A stretch of 64,000 bases of DNA from Leptospira brenneri (GTDB taxonomy: Bacteria > Spirochaetota > Leptospiria > Leptospirales > Leptospiraceae). The notes beneath the pieces are model-generated. The model was not told where the DNA came from. It did not search any database and saw only the letters and a program-made list of their open reading frames with translations. The position numbers and the translations under genes were made by a program. Each line of letters starts with the position of its first letter. Position 1 is the stretch's first letter. The stretch lies in the NCBI RefSeq assembly GCF_002812125.1, contig NZ_NPDQ01000007.1, positions 186,001 through 250,000 of the forward strand, in the 5' to 3' direction. Shown one piece after another: positions 34,692 to 45,253 of the stretch.

Positions 34692-35262
34692 ATCTTCAAT
34701 ATTCTCGAGGAGAGAGTTTCTTCTCCTCGTTTCTTTCTTACTACTAGTCTCTTGTTCTCCCCTTCGGGTGGAAGCGGGAGACAAGGAGCTTAGCGAAGAT
34801 ACCAACCACTTTCTTCTCTACCAAGGGAAACCCTTGAACGGAATTTTTGTCCAAACCAATCCCATCCTTCTCGAAGTCTATGAAACAGAATACTACAAGG
34901 GTGTTCCTCACGGTCGTTATACGGCAAAAAAAGAAGATGGAACCGTCTTAGAAGAAAGGAACATTCGTTACGGACAAAAACATGGAAAACAAACTAGTTA
35001 CTTTGCAAACGGGACTCTAAAACAAAAATCAGAATTTGATAATGGCATACCCATTGGGGAATACATTGATTATTTTGAGAATGGACAGATGGCCACCTAT
35101 CAAACATTTTACGATTCAGGGAAACCCAAGGTCGCAAAAAAATGGAATCGTCGAGGGCAAATTTATTTAAACCAAGTTTTTATGGAATCGGGTGAAAGTT
35201 TTGGCCGTCCAGGAAGTAAACTTTGTGACCCCATTCCTGACGCCAACATCAATCCCAAATGA
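34687..35262 (+). CDS. MORN/YwqK-like repeat lipoprotein with Tat-like signal, start uncertain
   Basis: A probable lipoprotein of about 191 residues. Before Cys the sequence reads SRREFLLLVSFLLLVSC: a twin-arginine-like SRREFL, a hydrophobic core and a lipobox. Later repeats (HGRYTAKKEDGT, HGKQTSYFANGTLKQKSEFD, GEYIDYFENGQMATYQTFYD) are MORN/YwqK-type. No ATG or GTG lies near the signal. An ATT at 34687 overlaps the upstream TAA stop and has GGGGA 9 bases before it, giving M-KSSIFSRREF. TTG 34648 gives a much longer n-region. Both are possible. The function of the repeats is unknown. Confidence 0.66.
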   Translation: MKSSIFSRREFLLLVSFLLLVSCSPLRVEAGDKELSEDTNHFLLYQGKPLNGIFVQTNPILLEVYETEYYKGVPHGRYTAKKEDGTVLEERNIRYGQKHGKQTSYFANGTLKQKSEFDNGIPIGEYIDYFENGQMATYQTFYDSGKPKVAKKWNRRGQIYLNQVFMESGESFGRPGSKLCDPIPDANINPK

Positions 35263-35984
35263 AATTTCTCAATCTCAAAACAAAACCATTCCCGAATCAA
35301 ATGCAAATCCTATCTTCTAAATCAATCCTTGTTTTACTTTCTTTTGTTTTAATCGTAACACATTGCAAAGCCTCAGAACCAACTCCGAGTCCCAAAGAAC
35401 CACCCTATTTTTCAGGAAATGATTTTGATCCCGTATGGACAAATCATCCCAAGGAAGATTCAAAACTCAAACAAATCCCAAATTCATTGATCCTAACCGA
35501 ACATACTGGCAAACAGATTAACTTTCAGGAATTGGAATCAAAAGAAAGGTTGGTGGTCTTTTTTTATGCCACTTGCCGTGGGATTTGTCCCTTGATCACA
35601 AGAAATCTTTTGCAGATAGAACCATCACTCTCCGAATTTCCCGATCTTAAACTAGTTTCCATATCGATCAACCCAAAGGAAGATACAGTTCCTGTTTTAC
35701 AAAAATATAAACTCAATTACAAAATCCAAAATCCCAATTGGAGTTTTTACACAGGAGAAGAATCTATCATTACAAAATTTGCCAAAGAAACCTGCGGGGC
35801 GGAAATGGAAGGATTTTCTACAGAGCGTGGGAAGTATGAATTTGTTCATACAGAAAATATTTTTTTATTCGATAAAGACCAATATTTACGCGGCATCTAC
35901 CGTGCCAAAGGCACGGGCGATATACAGAGGTTAGTGGAAGATCTAAGAAAACTAAGAACTAGGAATTTGACTAAAGCGTTTTAA
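35259..35984 (+). CDS. SCO1/SenC-family lipoprotein
   Basis: A 241-residue thioredoxin-fold protein likely delivering copper to cytochrome oxidase. [20 protein letters not shown] near residue 95 has the CxxxC copper site, and the His of [11 protein letters not shown] near 205 is the third ligand. The lipobox is VTHC. The first ATG overlaps the upstream stop (ATGA), but ATG 35301 gives a more compact lipoprotein signal. The operon with YHYH and MORN lipoproteins suggests an envelope metal role. Confidence 0.88.
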   Translation: MKFLNLKTKPFPNQMQILSSKSILVLLSFVLIVTHCKASEPTPSPKEPPYFSGNDFDPVWTNHPKEDSKLKQIPNSLILTEHTGKQINFQELESKERLVVFFYATCRGICPLITRNLLQIEPSLSEFPDLKLVSISINPKEDTVPVLQKYKLNYKIQNPNWSFYTGEESIITKFAKETCGAEMEGFSTERGKYEFVHTENIFLFDKDQYLRGIYRAKGTGDIQRLVEDLRKLRTRNLTKAF

Positions 35985-36742
35985 TTTTTGATTTTATAAC
36001 CTGTTCTAAAAATCAACCAAGTCACGGTCAAACAAAAGGTCAAAAATACTAAAATCATAGAGATACTTACTGAAAGCGCTACATCTGCCCTTTCAAAAAA
36101 ACTATAACGAAACCCACTTACTAGATATAATACGGGATTAAACATACTAAGCTTTTGCCAGAAGGGTGGCAACATTTGGATGGAATAAAAACTTCCTCCC
36201 AGAAATACCAGTGGAGTGATCACAAGCATTGGAATCATCTGGAGTTTTTCAAAACTATCCGCCCAGATTCCTATCACGAATCCAAACAAACTAAAACTAA
36301 TGCAAGTTAAAACAAGAAAAAACACCATTAGTATCGGGTGATCAATCCGGATCGGAACAAAAAAAGATGCAGTGATCAGCATCAGAACACCAAGCATCAA
36401 TGACTTTGTTGCCGCTGCACCCACATAACCAATCACCACTTCCCACATTGTGACAGGTGCAGAAAGGATTTCGTAAATGGTTCCATTGAACTTCGGAAAA
36501 TAAATTCCAAAAGAAGCATTTGAAATACTTTCCGTAAGAAGTGACAACATGACAAGACCAGGAACAATAAAACTTCCATAGTGGATTCCATCAATTTCCT
36601 GGATCTTCGAACCAATGGCCGATCCAAAAACAATAAAGTATAAAGAAGTGGAAAGCACCGGAGAGGCGATACTTTGCAAAAGTGTACGAAAGGTTCTTGC
36701 CATTTCAAATTGATAAATGGATTTGATTGCGTAAAAATTCAT
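35981..36742 (-). CDS. ABC-2 type transporter permease
   Basis: A 253-residue membrane protein with about six helices and the ABC-2 layout: [20 protein letters not shown] near residue 50, YEILSAPVT near 90 and [12 protein letters not shown] near 180. It is the membrane half of an exporter whose ATPase overlaps it by 4 bases (36739). Substrate could be a drug, polysaccharide or lipid. Confidence 0.88.
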   Translation of the reverse strand: MNFYAIKSIYQFEMARTFRTLLQSIASPVLSTSLYFIVFGSAIGSKIQEIDGIHYGSFIVPGLVMLSLLTESISNASFGIYFPKFNGTIYEILSAPVTMWEVVIGYVGAAATKSLMLGVLMLITASFFVPIRIDHPILMVFFLVLTCISFSLFGFVIGIWADSFEKLQMIPMLVITPLVFLGGSFYSIQMLPPFWQKLSMFNPVLYLVSGFRYSFFERADVALSVSISMILVFLTFCLTVTWLIFRTGYKIKN

Positions 36743-37665
36743 ACAGCCTCCTGCAATAACTGAACAAAGATTTCTTCTAACGAACTTTGTTTTGTACTCA
36801 AATCGCTAAATTGAATTTTGAGTTTTTTCAAATCATCTAAAAGTTTAGTGATGAGACTACTATCATCCGAACGATCGTAGGTAAATACAAGTGCGGAGTT
36901 ATTATCAACAAGCTCTAATTCATACTTTGAAAGCGACTTAGGAATTTGTTTAAGAGATTTTTTTAGTTCAATACGAAGTTGTTTTGTCCCTAGTTGTTTC
37001 ATCAGGCGATCTTTGTTTTCTGTAAGAAAAATTTCACCTTTACGGATCACAGAAATCCGATCTGCAATGGATTCTGCTTCTTCAATATAATGGGTTGTCA
37101 GTATGATGGTAACTCCATTTTTACGGAGCGATTCCACAATTTTCCACATATCCTTTCTTAACTCAACATCCACCCCAGCACTCGGTTCATCCAAAAACAA
37201 AATTTTTGGTTCGTGTGACAAAGCTTTGGCGATTAAAACTCGACGTTTCATTCCACCAGACAAAGTCATAATCCTTTGGTCTTTTTTATCCCAAAGAGAA
37301 AGTGATTTCAAAACTTCTTCAATGTATTTCGGGTTGGCTGGTTTTCCATAAAGGCCTCTCGTAAAGGATACACTGGCCCAAACCGTTTCAAAAGCATGTA
37401 CACTCAGTTCTTGCGGCACAAGACCAATGAAAGATCTTGTTTTTTTAAAATCATCAATGATATTAAAACCATCAACATTCACCTCACCACCACTTGGTGA
37501 AACAATCCCGCAAATCAAATTGATCAGGGTTGTTTTTCCTGCTCCATTCGGGCCAAGAAGGGCGTGAATTTCACCCTCTTTAACTTCCCAATTTACATCT
37601 TTTAATGCTTGGAATCCGTTGTCATAAGACTTGGAAACTTGTTTTAGAGTGAGGATCGATTTCAA
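36739..37665 (-). CDS. ABC transporter ATP-binding protein
   Basis: A 308-residue cytosolic ATPase. Walker A is [10 protein letters not shown] near residue 39, the signature is LSGGMKRRV near 136, and Walker B is [11 protein letters not shown] near 155, with a C-terminal domain as in DrrA/NodI-like exporters. It overlaps the permease gene and, at 37662, the ABC-F gene (ATGA), so all three are co-translated. Confidence 0.93.
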   Translation of the reverse strand: MKSILTLKQVSKSYDNGFQALKDVNWEVKEGEIHALLGPNGAGKTTLINLICGIVSPSGGEVNVDGFNIIDDFKKTRSFIGLVPQELSVHAFETVWASVSFTRGLYGKPANPKYIEEVLKSLSLWDKKDQRIMTLSGGMKRRVLIAKALSHEPKILFLDEPSAGVDVELRKDMWKIVESLRKNGVTIILTTHYIEEAESIADRISVIRKGEIFLTENKDRLMKQLGTKQLRIELKKSLKQIPKSLSKYELELVDNNSALVFTYDRSDDSSLITKLLDDLKKLKIQFSDLSTKQSSLEEIFVQLLQEAV

Positions 37666-39158
37666 ACAGTTTCATCCTTCCAGCCAATGTCTGTGAGGAA
37701 GTCATCATAACCCCCGTCATAAACAAAAACTCGGTCATCATCGAATACTATTAGTTTTGTGGCCACAGCGCGCAAGTGCATTTCGTTGTGAGTAACCATG
37801 ATGACAGAACCATCAAAATTATCAATCGCCTCAATGAGTGAGTCACAAGACTGCATATCCAAGTGGTTTGTCGGCTCATCCAAATACAATAAATGACAAG
37901 GTGTGACGAGAATCTTACCTAGCAGAACACGACTCTTTTCACCCCCAGAGAGAACCTTAATCTTTTTTAAGGCCAAGTCTTCTGAGAACATCAGTCCACC
38001 CGCAATGTTACGGGCTTTCCCTTCTGAACAGTTCGGATCAGCACTCATAATCTCTTGAACCACAGTATTACTTTCATTCATATTGAGTTTGTTGGTTTGG
38101 CCAAAATACCCTTCTTTGAGCACAGGATGTTTTTTGACCCCACCAGAAACTGGAGTTAATTCTCCCGCAATCAATTTCAGTAGTGTGGACTTTCCTTTTC
38201 CGTTTTTCCCGATGATACAAATTCGATCTTCGGGACCTACGCTAATTGAAAAGTTTTCAAATAAATTGGGAGTTTTGTTATCATACGAAAAAGAAACTTC
38301 CTCTACACTTAACATTTGATTTGCGGAAAATGGAGCACTGTTAAAATAAAGTTCCATATCTTCAATCGCGTCGAGTGCTTTCATTTCTCCTTGTTTCTCT
38401 AACCTCTTAACTCGAGATTGGGTACGACTTGCAAAACTTGCTTTTGCTTTGAACTTCGCGATAAAGATTTCTTCTTGTTTTCGTTTTTTTGCTTCGTTCA
38501 GTCTCGTTTTTTCATAGATCTCTTCAGCTTGGTTGATCTGTGTGTATAACTTTTCAGTATCACCTTGTACTTTGATGGCCTTTGTTCTGTGGATCGCAAC
38601 GGTATGAGTCACAACGCTATCCATAAAACTTCTATCGTGGGTGATGAGAATGATTTCACCTTCCCATTCTCTTAGAAATTCCTCTAACCAACGTATGGTG
38701 ACAATATCCAAATAGTTGTTTGGTTCATCTAAGATGAGCATGTCTGGAGCCGAAACAAGAAGTTTAGCCAAGTTCATTCGAATTTGGTATCCACCGGAAA
38801 ACTCATTTGGACTTCGTTCCATATCTTTTTCAGAAAATCCAAGACCAAAAAGAATTCGTTCTACTTTCCAAGTTTCGTATTCATCTCCCTCGGGAAGTCC
38901 AAGAGCACATTCTTCTAAGACAGTGGGTTTGGTAAACACCAAGTGTTGCTCTAAGTGTCCAATGCGGTATCCTTTGGGGATGGTGATGTTTCCAGAGTCC
39001 GGTTCCGTTTTACCTAAAATGACTTGGACAAGAGTTGACTTACCATGTCCATTGCGGCCCACAAGACCCACTCTTTCCCCACGATTGACGCTGAATTGTA
39101 AGTCATCGAATAGAACATTACCGTTGAATTGTTTGTTTAAACCAGATATTTTGATCAT
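37662..39158 (-). CDS. ABC-F family ATPase (translation factor type)
   Basis: A 498-residue protein with two ABC domains and no membrane part. Domain 1 has [10 protein letters not shown] and FSGGYQIRM, and domain 2 has [10 protein letters not shown] and [10 protein letters not shown] charged interdomain linker (about residues 235-280) is present. ABC-F proteins act on the ribosome, some giving antibiotic protection. Coupling to an ABC-2 exporter suggests a self-protection or efflux theme. The ATG at 39158 is used rather than the far upstream codon of the open frame, because it starts directly at the conserved [11 protein letters not shown]. Confidence 0.9.
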   Translation of the reverse strand: MIKISGLNKQFNGNVLFDDLQFSVNRGERVGLVGRNGHGKSTLVQVILGKTEPDSGNITIPKGYRIGHLEQHLVFTKPTVLEECALGLPEGDEYETWKVERILFGLGFSEKDMERSPNEFSGGYQIRMNLAKLLVSAPDMLILDEPNNYLDIVTIRWLEEFLREWEGEIILITHDRSFMDSVVTHTVAIHRTKAIKVQGDTEKLYTQINQAEEIYEKTRLNEAKKRKQEEIFIAKFKAKASFASRTQSRVKRLEKQGEMKALDAIEDMELYFNSAPFSANQMLSVEEVSFSYDNKTPNLFENFSISVGPEDRICIIGKNGKGKSTLLKLIAGELTPVSGGVKKHPVLKEGYFGQTNKLNMNESNTVVQEIMSADPNCSEGKARNIAGGLMFSEDLALKKIKVLSGGEKSRVLLGKILVTPCHLLYLDEPTNHLDMQSCDSLIEAIDNFDGSVIMVTHNEMHLRAVATKLIVFDDDRVFVYDGGYDDFLTDIGWKDETV

Positions 39159-39349
39159 ATAATTTCTGAAGGTTTTTCCCCTTCCGTATTCAACCAGAAT
39201 CGAAAAAGAACCGGATACGACGAGTAGAATCAAAAGAAAATCTGCCCGTTTTCCGAAAGAAACGACCCCCCGAAGGACATAATGAGTAGGAATCACCACG
39301 ACTTAGATTATGGACTTTTTTTGGGGACTCTAGATTCCGAAACTGTACT

Positions 39350-40090
39350 GTGCGAACTTTTCTTTTTCGTATCCCATATCTCCTCTTCCTAACTATCGGA
39401 AGTGGAACCTATGCCAACGGCAACTTACAAGTAGCCTTTGGAGCGGAAGAAAATTATCTTTTGGTTCGTTCGTTAGATTCTAGTGTCATTCACTTAGGTA
39501 ATGCGGAAGAAAAAGCCGAGTACAAAGAAATTATAGATGAATATTTGAGATTCAAAAGCCTCCACATCCAAGGGAGATATGGTGATGCTTATTTAGCAGT
39601 TCGATCCACTCAATTCAAACTCATCCAACTCTATGATAAAATTCTAAGTAAAAATTTAGAACTGGTTCGTTCTGAATTGGTATTACTTGGTGGAAAATCT
39701 CGCGATCAGGAAAAAACACAAACAAGGGCATTTTTAAGACTCGCACTCAGAGATGTAAGTGAAGCCGAACAAAAGTTAGTGATGGCAAGGAATACTCGTC
39801 CCCTACTTTACCTTTTAAAATTACGTGAGATGTTATTTGCTTTAAAAATATTAAAACATGCAGGGAAGTTCGTAATTTTTCTCAATTTACTACATGATGG
39901 TAAATTTATGGATTCTATCGAGTTTTCAGATTTTGATTCCATTGAGTCTGAAGTAATTCGTGGATTCGGAAAAGGGAACAACAAACTACTCGCTTTGCAT
40001 TATGATAATTCCTTTCTTCCTTACGGCGAAGAAAGTATCTATGAAAGTATGATGACAAATTACAAGTCGCCAGAAATCAAAAAAGATTAA
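39350..40090 (+). CDS. Exported helical protein, function unknown
   Basis: A 246-residue protein with a signal peptide (MRTFLFRIPYLLFLTIGSG, start GTG) and then mostly helices. HIQGRYGDAYLAVRSTQFKL near residue 75 looks like a TPR-like pair. The rest is Leu/Lys-rich and ends acidic. A plausible promoter (TTGGGG, 17 bases, TGTACT) precedes it weakly. Not assigned to a family. Confidence 0.58.
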   Translation: MRTFLFRIPYLLFLTIGSGTYANGNLQVAFGAEENYLLVRSLDSSVIHLGNAEEKAEYKEIIDEYLRFKSLHIQGRYGDAYLAVRSTQFKLIQLYDKILSKNLELVRSELVLLGGKSRDQEKTQTRAFLRLALRDVSEAEQKLVMARNTRPLLYLLKLREMLFALKILKHAGKFVIFLNLLHDGKFMDSIEFSDFDSIESEVIRGFGKGNNKLLALHYDNSFLPYGEESIYESMMTNYKSPEIKKD

Positions 40091-40173
40091 TCTCATAGAA
40101 TCAAATCAAACTAGTGATCGATTCATTGATTGGGTTATTTACTTACTTTTATTTAAATTTAGTTCATTATTCA

Positions 40174-41349
40174 TTATTTCTTTAAGTGGATACAATCGCG
40201 TGCACGATTTGCCTTTTCTTTTGCTTCCTCGACTGTATTCCCCATTGCCAAACTAACACCCATTCGCCTCTTCCCATCAATCTCAGGTTTCCCAAAAATA
40301 CGAAGATCGACTCCACGAAGTTTTAAAGCCTCTTCTACACCTACGTAAACTGGTGAATTTGTTTTTCCTTCCAAAAGGATTGCAGAACTCGCCGCTGGAA
40401 TATGAAAGATGAGATCTGGAATGGGAAGGCCCAGAAGTGCTCTGGCATGAAGAGAAAATTCAGAAATATTTTGTGAGATAAGAGTCACAAGTCCTGTATC
40501 ATGTGGTCTTGGAGAAACTTCACTAAAGTACACTTCGTCCCCTTTAACAAATAGTTCGACTCCAAAAATTCCCATCCCTCCAAGACCTGTGGTTACAGTT
40601 TCTGCAATGTGTTTAGCAGCCTGGAGTGCGGTTTCAGTCATCGGTTGTGGCATCCATGATTCCACATAATCCCCGTTTACCTGTCTATGTCCAATGGGAG
40701 GTAAAAATGTAGTTCCATCAATATGGCGAATGGTAAGAAGAGTGATTTCAAAATCAAAAGGTACAAACTCTTCGATAATCATTTTACCCTTTCCCGTTCG
40801 TCCACCGGTTTGGCCGTACTCCCATGCTTTTAATACATCTGCTTCGGTCCGAACCAAACTTTGGCCTTTCCCGGAAGAACTCATAATGGGTTTCACAACA
40901 CAAGGAAAACCAATTTCCTTTACTGCTTTTTGAAAATCTGCTTCGGTATCTGCAAATAAGTATTTGGAAGTTTTTAAACCGAGTTCTTTTGATGCAAAGT
41001 TCCGGATTCCTTCTCGGTTCATGGTAAGATTTACAGCTTTTGCACTGGGAATGATTCGAAATCCTTCCTTTTCTAGTCGCACTAAAGTTTCTGTATGGAT
41101 GGCTTCAATTTCAGGAACAACAAAATCAGGTTTTAACTCTCGTATGGTGGATTCTAACTCTACTGGGTCGAGCATATTGATGACACGAGATTCTTGGGCT
41201 ACTAACATGGCCGGAGCATTTGGATAACGATCCACTGCAATGACATGAACACCTAAGCGGTTCGCTTCAATAGCAACCTCTTTGCCAAGTTCCCCTGAAC
41301 CGAGGAGTAAAAGTTTAGTAGCATTGGGAGTAAAAGCTGTTCCGATCAT
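40174..41349 (-). CDS. purT: Formate-dependent phosphoribosylglycinamide formyltransferase
   Basis: A 391-residue ATP-grasp enzyme for purine synthesis, using formate and ATP to make formyl-GAR. It begins [20 protein letters not shown], the usual PurT start, which decides ATG 41349 over a codon 9 residues earlier. SSGKGQSLV near residue 155, [13 protein letters not shown] and [13 protein letters not shown] are family blocks. Length matches E. coli PurT (392). Confidence 0.96.
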   Translation of the reverse strand: MIGTAFTPNATKLLLLGSGELGKEVAIEANRLGVHVIAVDRYPNAPAMLVAQESRVINMLDPVELESTIRELKPDFVVPEIEAIHTETLVRLEKEGFRIIPSAKAVNLTMNREGIRNFASKELGLKTSKYLFADTEADFQKAVKEIGFPCVVKPIMSSSGKGQSLVRTEADVLKAWEYGQTGGRTGKGKMIIEEFVPFDFEITLLTIRHIDGTTFLPPIGHRQVNGDYVESWMPQPMTETALQAAKHIAETVTTGLGGMGIFGVELFVKGDEVYFSEVSPRPHDTGLVTLISQNISEFSLHARALLGLPIPDLIFHIPAASSAILLEGKTNSPVYVGVEEALKLRGVDLRIFGKPEIDGKRRMGVSLAMGNTVEEAKEKANRARDCIHLKK

Positions 41350-41424
41350 ATTCACATAGATCGGGAAGAGGCCCATTCAGACAAGAAAGATATAACCTTT
41401 TCCTATCTGAATTAAGATTCTGAA

Positions 41425-41895
41425 TTACATAAGATATCGTTTACCGAGTTTATCTCTTTGGTAAATATTAGCACCCATTCGAATGAGTAAATCCGAGATT
41501 TCGCTCAGACCATCAAAACTATTAGCGATGTGAAGAGCTGTGACCCCACTCGGATCAGCAGCGTTCGGATCGGCCGCAGAATGAAGCAAAACTTCTACAG
41601 CTTCTACATTTCCCGTTTCCGTTGCCTTATGAATAGGATACAAACCCATGTTATCTGGTTGATTGGGATCCAAACCAAGGGCTAATAATTTTTTTAAATA
41701 ATAAATATCGGATACTTCTGTAACAGCAATTCCGAGAAGTAGAGCTGATTCCAAAACCAATACTTCTTTCAAATCGGGATCTGACAATAATAGATCAAAT
41801 GTTTCTTTGTCTTCTCTAGTGATGGCAGAACAGAATGTGCGGAGCCTAAGATTGGATCTGGTTTTACCAACGAAATCAATTATGTTTTGGATCAT
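41425..41895 (-). CDS. Ankyrin-repeat protein
   Basis: A 156-residue protein with at least three ankyrin repeats: LYPIHKATETGNVEAVEVLL near residue 85, VTALHIANSFDGLSEISDLL near 118, and an earlier degenerate one. It lacks a signal peptide. It follows the AraC regulator by 12 bases on the same strand, so the two are likely co-transcribed. Function is a protein-interaction scaffold, partner unknown. Confidence 0.82.
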   Translation of the reverse strand: MIQNIIDFVGKTRSNLRLRTFCSAITREDKETFDLLLSDPDLKEVLVLESALLLGIAVTEVSDIYYLKKLLALGLDPNQPDNMGLYPIHKATETGNVEAVEVLLHSAADPNAADPSGVTALHIANSFDGLSEISDLLIRMGANIYQRDKLGKRYLM

Positions 41896-41907
41896 GTTCT
41901 TATCCTA

Positions 41908-42720
41908 TCATTCATGAGACGAATCCTGATTGTAAAAATGGGACATTTTTTTATACTCCGCGAACCAATCGTTGGGAATACTTCCAGAAATTCGTTTAAA
42001 ATCGCGATTGAAATGTGATTGGTCTGAATAATCAAATTCATGAGCTAAATCGGTAAAACGCAGATCAGGATTGTTCTTTCGGTAGTGATCCGGGTTTCGC
42101 ACCATTTCCAGTAACCTGTGCACTGTTCTGTATTCAGAAGGATTCATTCCCACAATCTCTTTGAATTTCCGATCCAATTGTTTTCTAGAAATTCCTAATT
42201 TTTTACATAAATTTTCGATTGGTGTGGCCGGACGAGTGAGCTCCAAAAGAGCAAACCGAACATAAGCGGGAATCTCGGAAGGTTTTCCAGGAAGACTCTT
42301 CAAAAAAGAAGATAAAAAATCAGAAACCCATTCCTCTGATGGGAACTCGGGGACAGAAAATACACCTAACATTTGTTTATTCTCAATTTCAGGAAATTGG
42401 TTTTGTAATGAGTCTCCTCGTTTGGAAAATAAAGAATACATACCACCGACATAAAAGCGAATCGAAAACAAAGAAAGATCTGACTCCGATAAAATCCTCC
42501 ACCTTCTTGTCTGCGGACCAACAATATGGATCCTTGGCAACCGAATCAATTCTCTATTTTCAGTTTCTACTAATGGAGGATCTCCTAAATGAAATACAAC
42601 CTCACACTCGTAAGATGGCAATATCCAAGGAAGTTCTCTTGCATTTACATCCTTCCAAATCCAGAATTCTTTTACAAAAGATTCCAAATTTGTAGGAGGT
42701 TTTAAAAAAGAAATGTCCAA
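41908..42720 (-). CDS. AraC-family transcriptional regulator
   Basis: A 270-residue regulator. The N-terminal cupin-like sensing part has LPSYECEVVFHLGDPP near residue 35. The C-terminal double helix-turn-helix starts at about 165 (IENLCKKLGISRKQLDRKF) and ends with FTDLAHEFDYSDQSHFNRDF. The ligand and targets are unknown. It is immediately downstream of copA by 27 bases and upstream of the ankyrin gene. Confidence 0.88.
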   Translation of the reverse strand: MDISFLKPPTNLESFVKEFWIWKDVNARELPWILPSYECEVVFHLGDPPLVETENRELIRLPRIHIVGPQTRRWRILSESDLSLFSIRFYVGGMYSLFSKRGDSLQNQFPEIENKQMLGVFSVPEFPSEEWVSDFLSSFLKSLPGKPSEIPAYVRFALLELTRPATPIENLCKKLGISRKQLDRKFKEIVGMNPSEYRTVHRLLEMVRNPDHYRKNNPDLRFTDLAHEFDYSDQSHFNRDFKRISGSIPNDWFAEYKKMSHFYNQDSSHE

Positions 42721-42747
42721 ATCTTTACCATCTCATACTCTTGAATT

Positions 42748-44964
42748 CTATTTCCAACGACTCATTCGCAAAGCATTGAACACAACAGACAAGGAACTAA
42801 ACGCCATCGCAGCCCCACTCACCCAAGGAGCTAGTAATCCAGAAGCAGCAATGGGAATTCCTAACAAATTGTATCCAAGAGCCCAGCCAAAGTTTTGCCT
42901 GATATTAAGGACAGTGTCTTTACCAATCCGAATCAGATCTACTATTCTTTGAATGTCTCCATTTACGAGCACAACATCAGCGGTGCTTATGGCCACATCA
43001 GATCCCGTTCCCATCGCAATTCCTACATCAGCAGAGGCCAATGCTGGTGCGTCATTGATTCCATCTCCGACCATTGCCGAATGAATTTTATCTGTTTTAA
43101 ACTTCGTGATTATTTTTGCCTTTTCTTCAGGGAGAAGTCCAGAATGAACAAAAGTGATTCCCACAAGTCGGGCTACTTTTTCTGCAGAACTATGATTGTC
43201 GCCAGTGAGAAGGACTGGCTCGACTCCAATTGATTTCAATTCGGAAATAGCCGACTTTGCATCTGCTCGAAGACTATCCTCGATACGAAAAACAACCATT
43301 CCATTCAGATTCCCTCGAACACCGACAAAAACCAAACTAGATCCATCAACTGTCCATGGTGTGATCGATTCTTGGATCGAATCAGAAATCGAAAATCCAT
43401 TTTCTTCAACAAACGTTTGTTTGCCTGCAAAATAAACTACACCTTTTTGTTCCGATTGGATTCCTCCACCCGGATATGTTTTTGTAGAAAGTATGTCAGC
43501 ACTTTCTTGTACCAGATGATTTTCTTTTCCATAAGAAACAATGGCTTTGGCAAGTGGATGGTCAGAAGTTTGTTCCATCTTTACTATTTCCTCAAGTATT
43601 CGATTCAATTCACTAGAATCAAAACCTGAATGAGAAACCGCAGTGACTTTTGGTTTTCCTTCGGTAAGTGTACCTGTTTTGTCAAAAGCAATCCAATTGA
43701 TTTTAGATACTGATTCCAAAGATTCCGCACTTCTAAACAATACTCCACGTTTGGCTGCACGACCAGTACCTACAAGTAAAGAGATGGGAGTGGCAAGACC
43801 GAGAGCACAAGGACAGGCAATGACTAAAATGGCAATACTTGTTTCAATCGCAGAACTAACAACTCCTGGAGAAATAACAAAATACCATACCAAAAAATCA
43901 ATGATACTAATCGAAACCACAACTGGAACAAAATAAGCAGAAATTTGATCAGCAATCCTTTGGATCGGAGCTTTGGTTCCAAGGGATTCTTCTACAGAAC
44001 GTATGATATGCGATAACGTTGTATCATTTCCAACTTTGTTTGCTTTGACAACCAAAGATCCACTCCCATTCACAGTCCCACCTAAAATCTGATCACCTGT
44101 TTTTTTCTCTACAGGCATACTCTCACCAGTTAACATCGATTCATCGGCAAAACTTTCTCCTTCAGAAACAATTCCATCCATCGGGAATCTCTCTCCTGCC
44201 TTCACCAAAACAAGATCTCCTAGTTTGAGATATTCATTTGGCACTTCCGTCCAAACTCCATCAGATCTAACTGTTGCAGTTTCAGGACGAAGTTTGAGTA
44301 AAGCATTAATTCCATCGCTACTTTTACCTTTTGCAAAATGTTCTATCCACTTCCCTCCTAAAATAAAAGTAATGAGAACCGCAGAAGTTTCGAAATAAAG
44401 ATCCCGACCAAACACACTGTATCCAAATGCTGCACTGGTTCCTATCACAACAAGAACATCCATATTTGCAGATCCATTCCGTAGAGCACGATAAGCAGAC
44501 TGATAAAATGGAAACCCGATGATGAATTGAACCGGGAAGGCAATTGCCATCTGCACCCATCGATCCATTAAAAAGTGTGGCATGGGCATAAAACTTAAAA
44601 AACTAAAATGAGTGACCATCCCATAAAACAAAGGTAAGGAAAAAAAAGCAGAGAGTAGAAATCTGATTTTTAAATTCCGAATTTGTTCCTTTTGTTTTTT
44701 CTCTGTCTCAGATTGTTTGTTGGGATCATGAAGAAGCGCAGAGTATCCAAGAGATTCGACTTTTTCCAAAAGCGAATTCACGGTAACAGAATCATCTGCT
44801 CTCAGAAAAACGGACTCGCGCGCGAAATTAACTCGAACTTCAGAGACACCTTCCATTTTAGAAAGACCTTTCTCGATACGAAGAGCACAATTCGCACAGG
44901 TCATTCCAAAAAGATCTAATGTTCGTTCGGTGGCTTTATTTAGCGTTTCCAAGAGAATATCCAT
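42748..44964 (-). CDS. copA: Copper-exporting P1B-type ATPase
   Basis: A 738-residue heavy-metal pump with one N-terminal HMA domain (GMTCANC, Cys at 23 and 26), eight membrane helices, the CPC metal site (ACPCALG near residue 383), the phosphorylated Asp (DKTGTLTEGKP near 430) and GDGINDAPALA near 640. It exports Cu(I) from the cytosol. Its start overlaps copZ by 29 bases, so it is translated from the CueR-controlled transcript. Confidence 0.95.
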   Translation of the reverse strand: MDILLETLNKATERTLDLFGMTCANCALRIEKGLSKMEGVSEVRVNFARESVFLRADDSVTVNSLLEKVESLGYSALLHDPNKQSETEKKQKEQIRNLKIRFLLSAFFSLPLFYGMVTHFSFLSFMPMPHFLMDRWVQMAIAFPVQFIIGFPFYQSAYRALRNGSANMDVLVVIGTSAAFGYSVFGRDLYFETSAVLITFILGGKWIEHFAKGKSSDGINALLKLRPETATVRSDGVWTEVPNEYLKLGDLVLVKAGERFPMDGIVSEGESFADESMLTGESMPVEKKTGDQILGGTVNGSGSLVVKANKVGNDTTLSHIIRSVEESLGTKAPIQRIADQISAYFVPVVVSISIIDFLVWYFVISPGVVSSAIETSIAILVIACPCALGLATPISLLVGTGRAAKRGVLFRSAESLESVSKINWIAFDKTGTLTEGKPKVTAVSHSGFDSSELNRILEEIVKMEQTSDHPLAKAIVSYGKENHLVQESADILSTKTYPGGGIQSEQKGVVYFAGKQTFVEENGFSISDSIQESITPWTVDGSSLVFVGVRGNLNGMVVFRIEDSLRADAKSAISELKSIGVEPVLLTGDNHSSAEKVARLVGITFVHSGLLPEEKAKIITKFKTDKIHSAMVGDGINDAPALASADVGIAMGTGSDVAISTADVVLVNGDIQRIVDLIRIGKDTVLNIRQNFGWALGYNLLGIPIAASGLLAPWVSGAAMAFSSLSVVFNALRMSRWK

Positions 44965-45139
44965 CCTCGTTTAAAAGGTCACGGAGTTTACTTAAGTCTG
45001 TTTCCGTTAAAGCTTCTTTTAAACTTACCGTATGTTCTTCTATACTAGCTGTTGCCTCTTTGCCATATTCCAGAAACACTTTTTCCACCGTCTTTTTACA
45101 GTGACCGCAAGTCATACCTTCCATTTCATAACTAACCAT
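44936..45139 (-). CDS. copZ: HMA-domain copper chaperone
   Basis: A 67-residue cytosolic metallochaperone with MTCGHC (Cys at about 10 and 13), the HMA copper site. ATG 45139 is chosen because AAGGAG sits 7 bases before it. It overlaps both copA and the preceding leader ORF (8 bases), so all three are coupled. It should pass Cu(I) to CopA. Confidence 0.9.
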   Translation of the reverse strand: MVSYEMEGMTCGHCKKTVEKVFLEYGKEATASIEEHTVSLKEALTETDLSKLRDLLNEDGYSLGNAK

Positions 45140-45227
45140 AATGATGCTCCTTTTTCCCAATCAATACAACCTTACCACCAAACTTCAAATTTTTGGAAGT
45201 AGGATTTTCAAATTTAAGTAGTTTCAT
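45132..45227 (-). CDS. 31-residue leader ORF in front of copZ-copA
   Basis: A short ORF reading MKLLKFENPTSKNL at the start and IGKKEHHYG at the end. It has a strong ribosome site (AAGGGAG, 5 bases before ATG) and starts about 20 bases after the predicted CueR-promoter start point. Its stop (TAG, 45132-45134) lies inside the copZ start region, giving an 8-base overlap. The peptide is basic and ends His-His-Tyr. It could be a copper-responsive leader that controls copZ translation or a tiny Cu-binding protein. No known family was recognised. Confidence 0.62.
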   Translation of the reverse strand: MKLLKFENPTSKNLKFGGKVVLIGKKEHHYG

Positions 45228-45253
45228 TTTTACTCCCTTGTTAAGATAATTCC

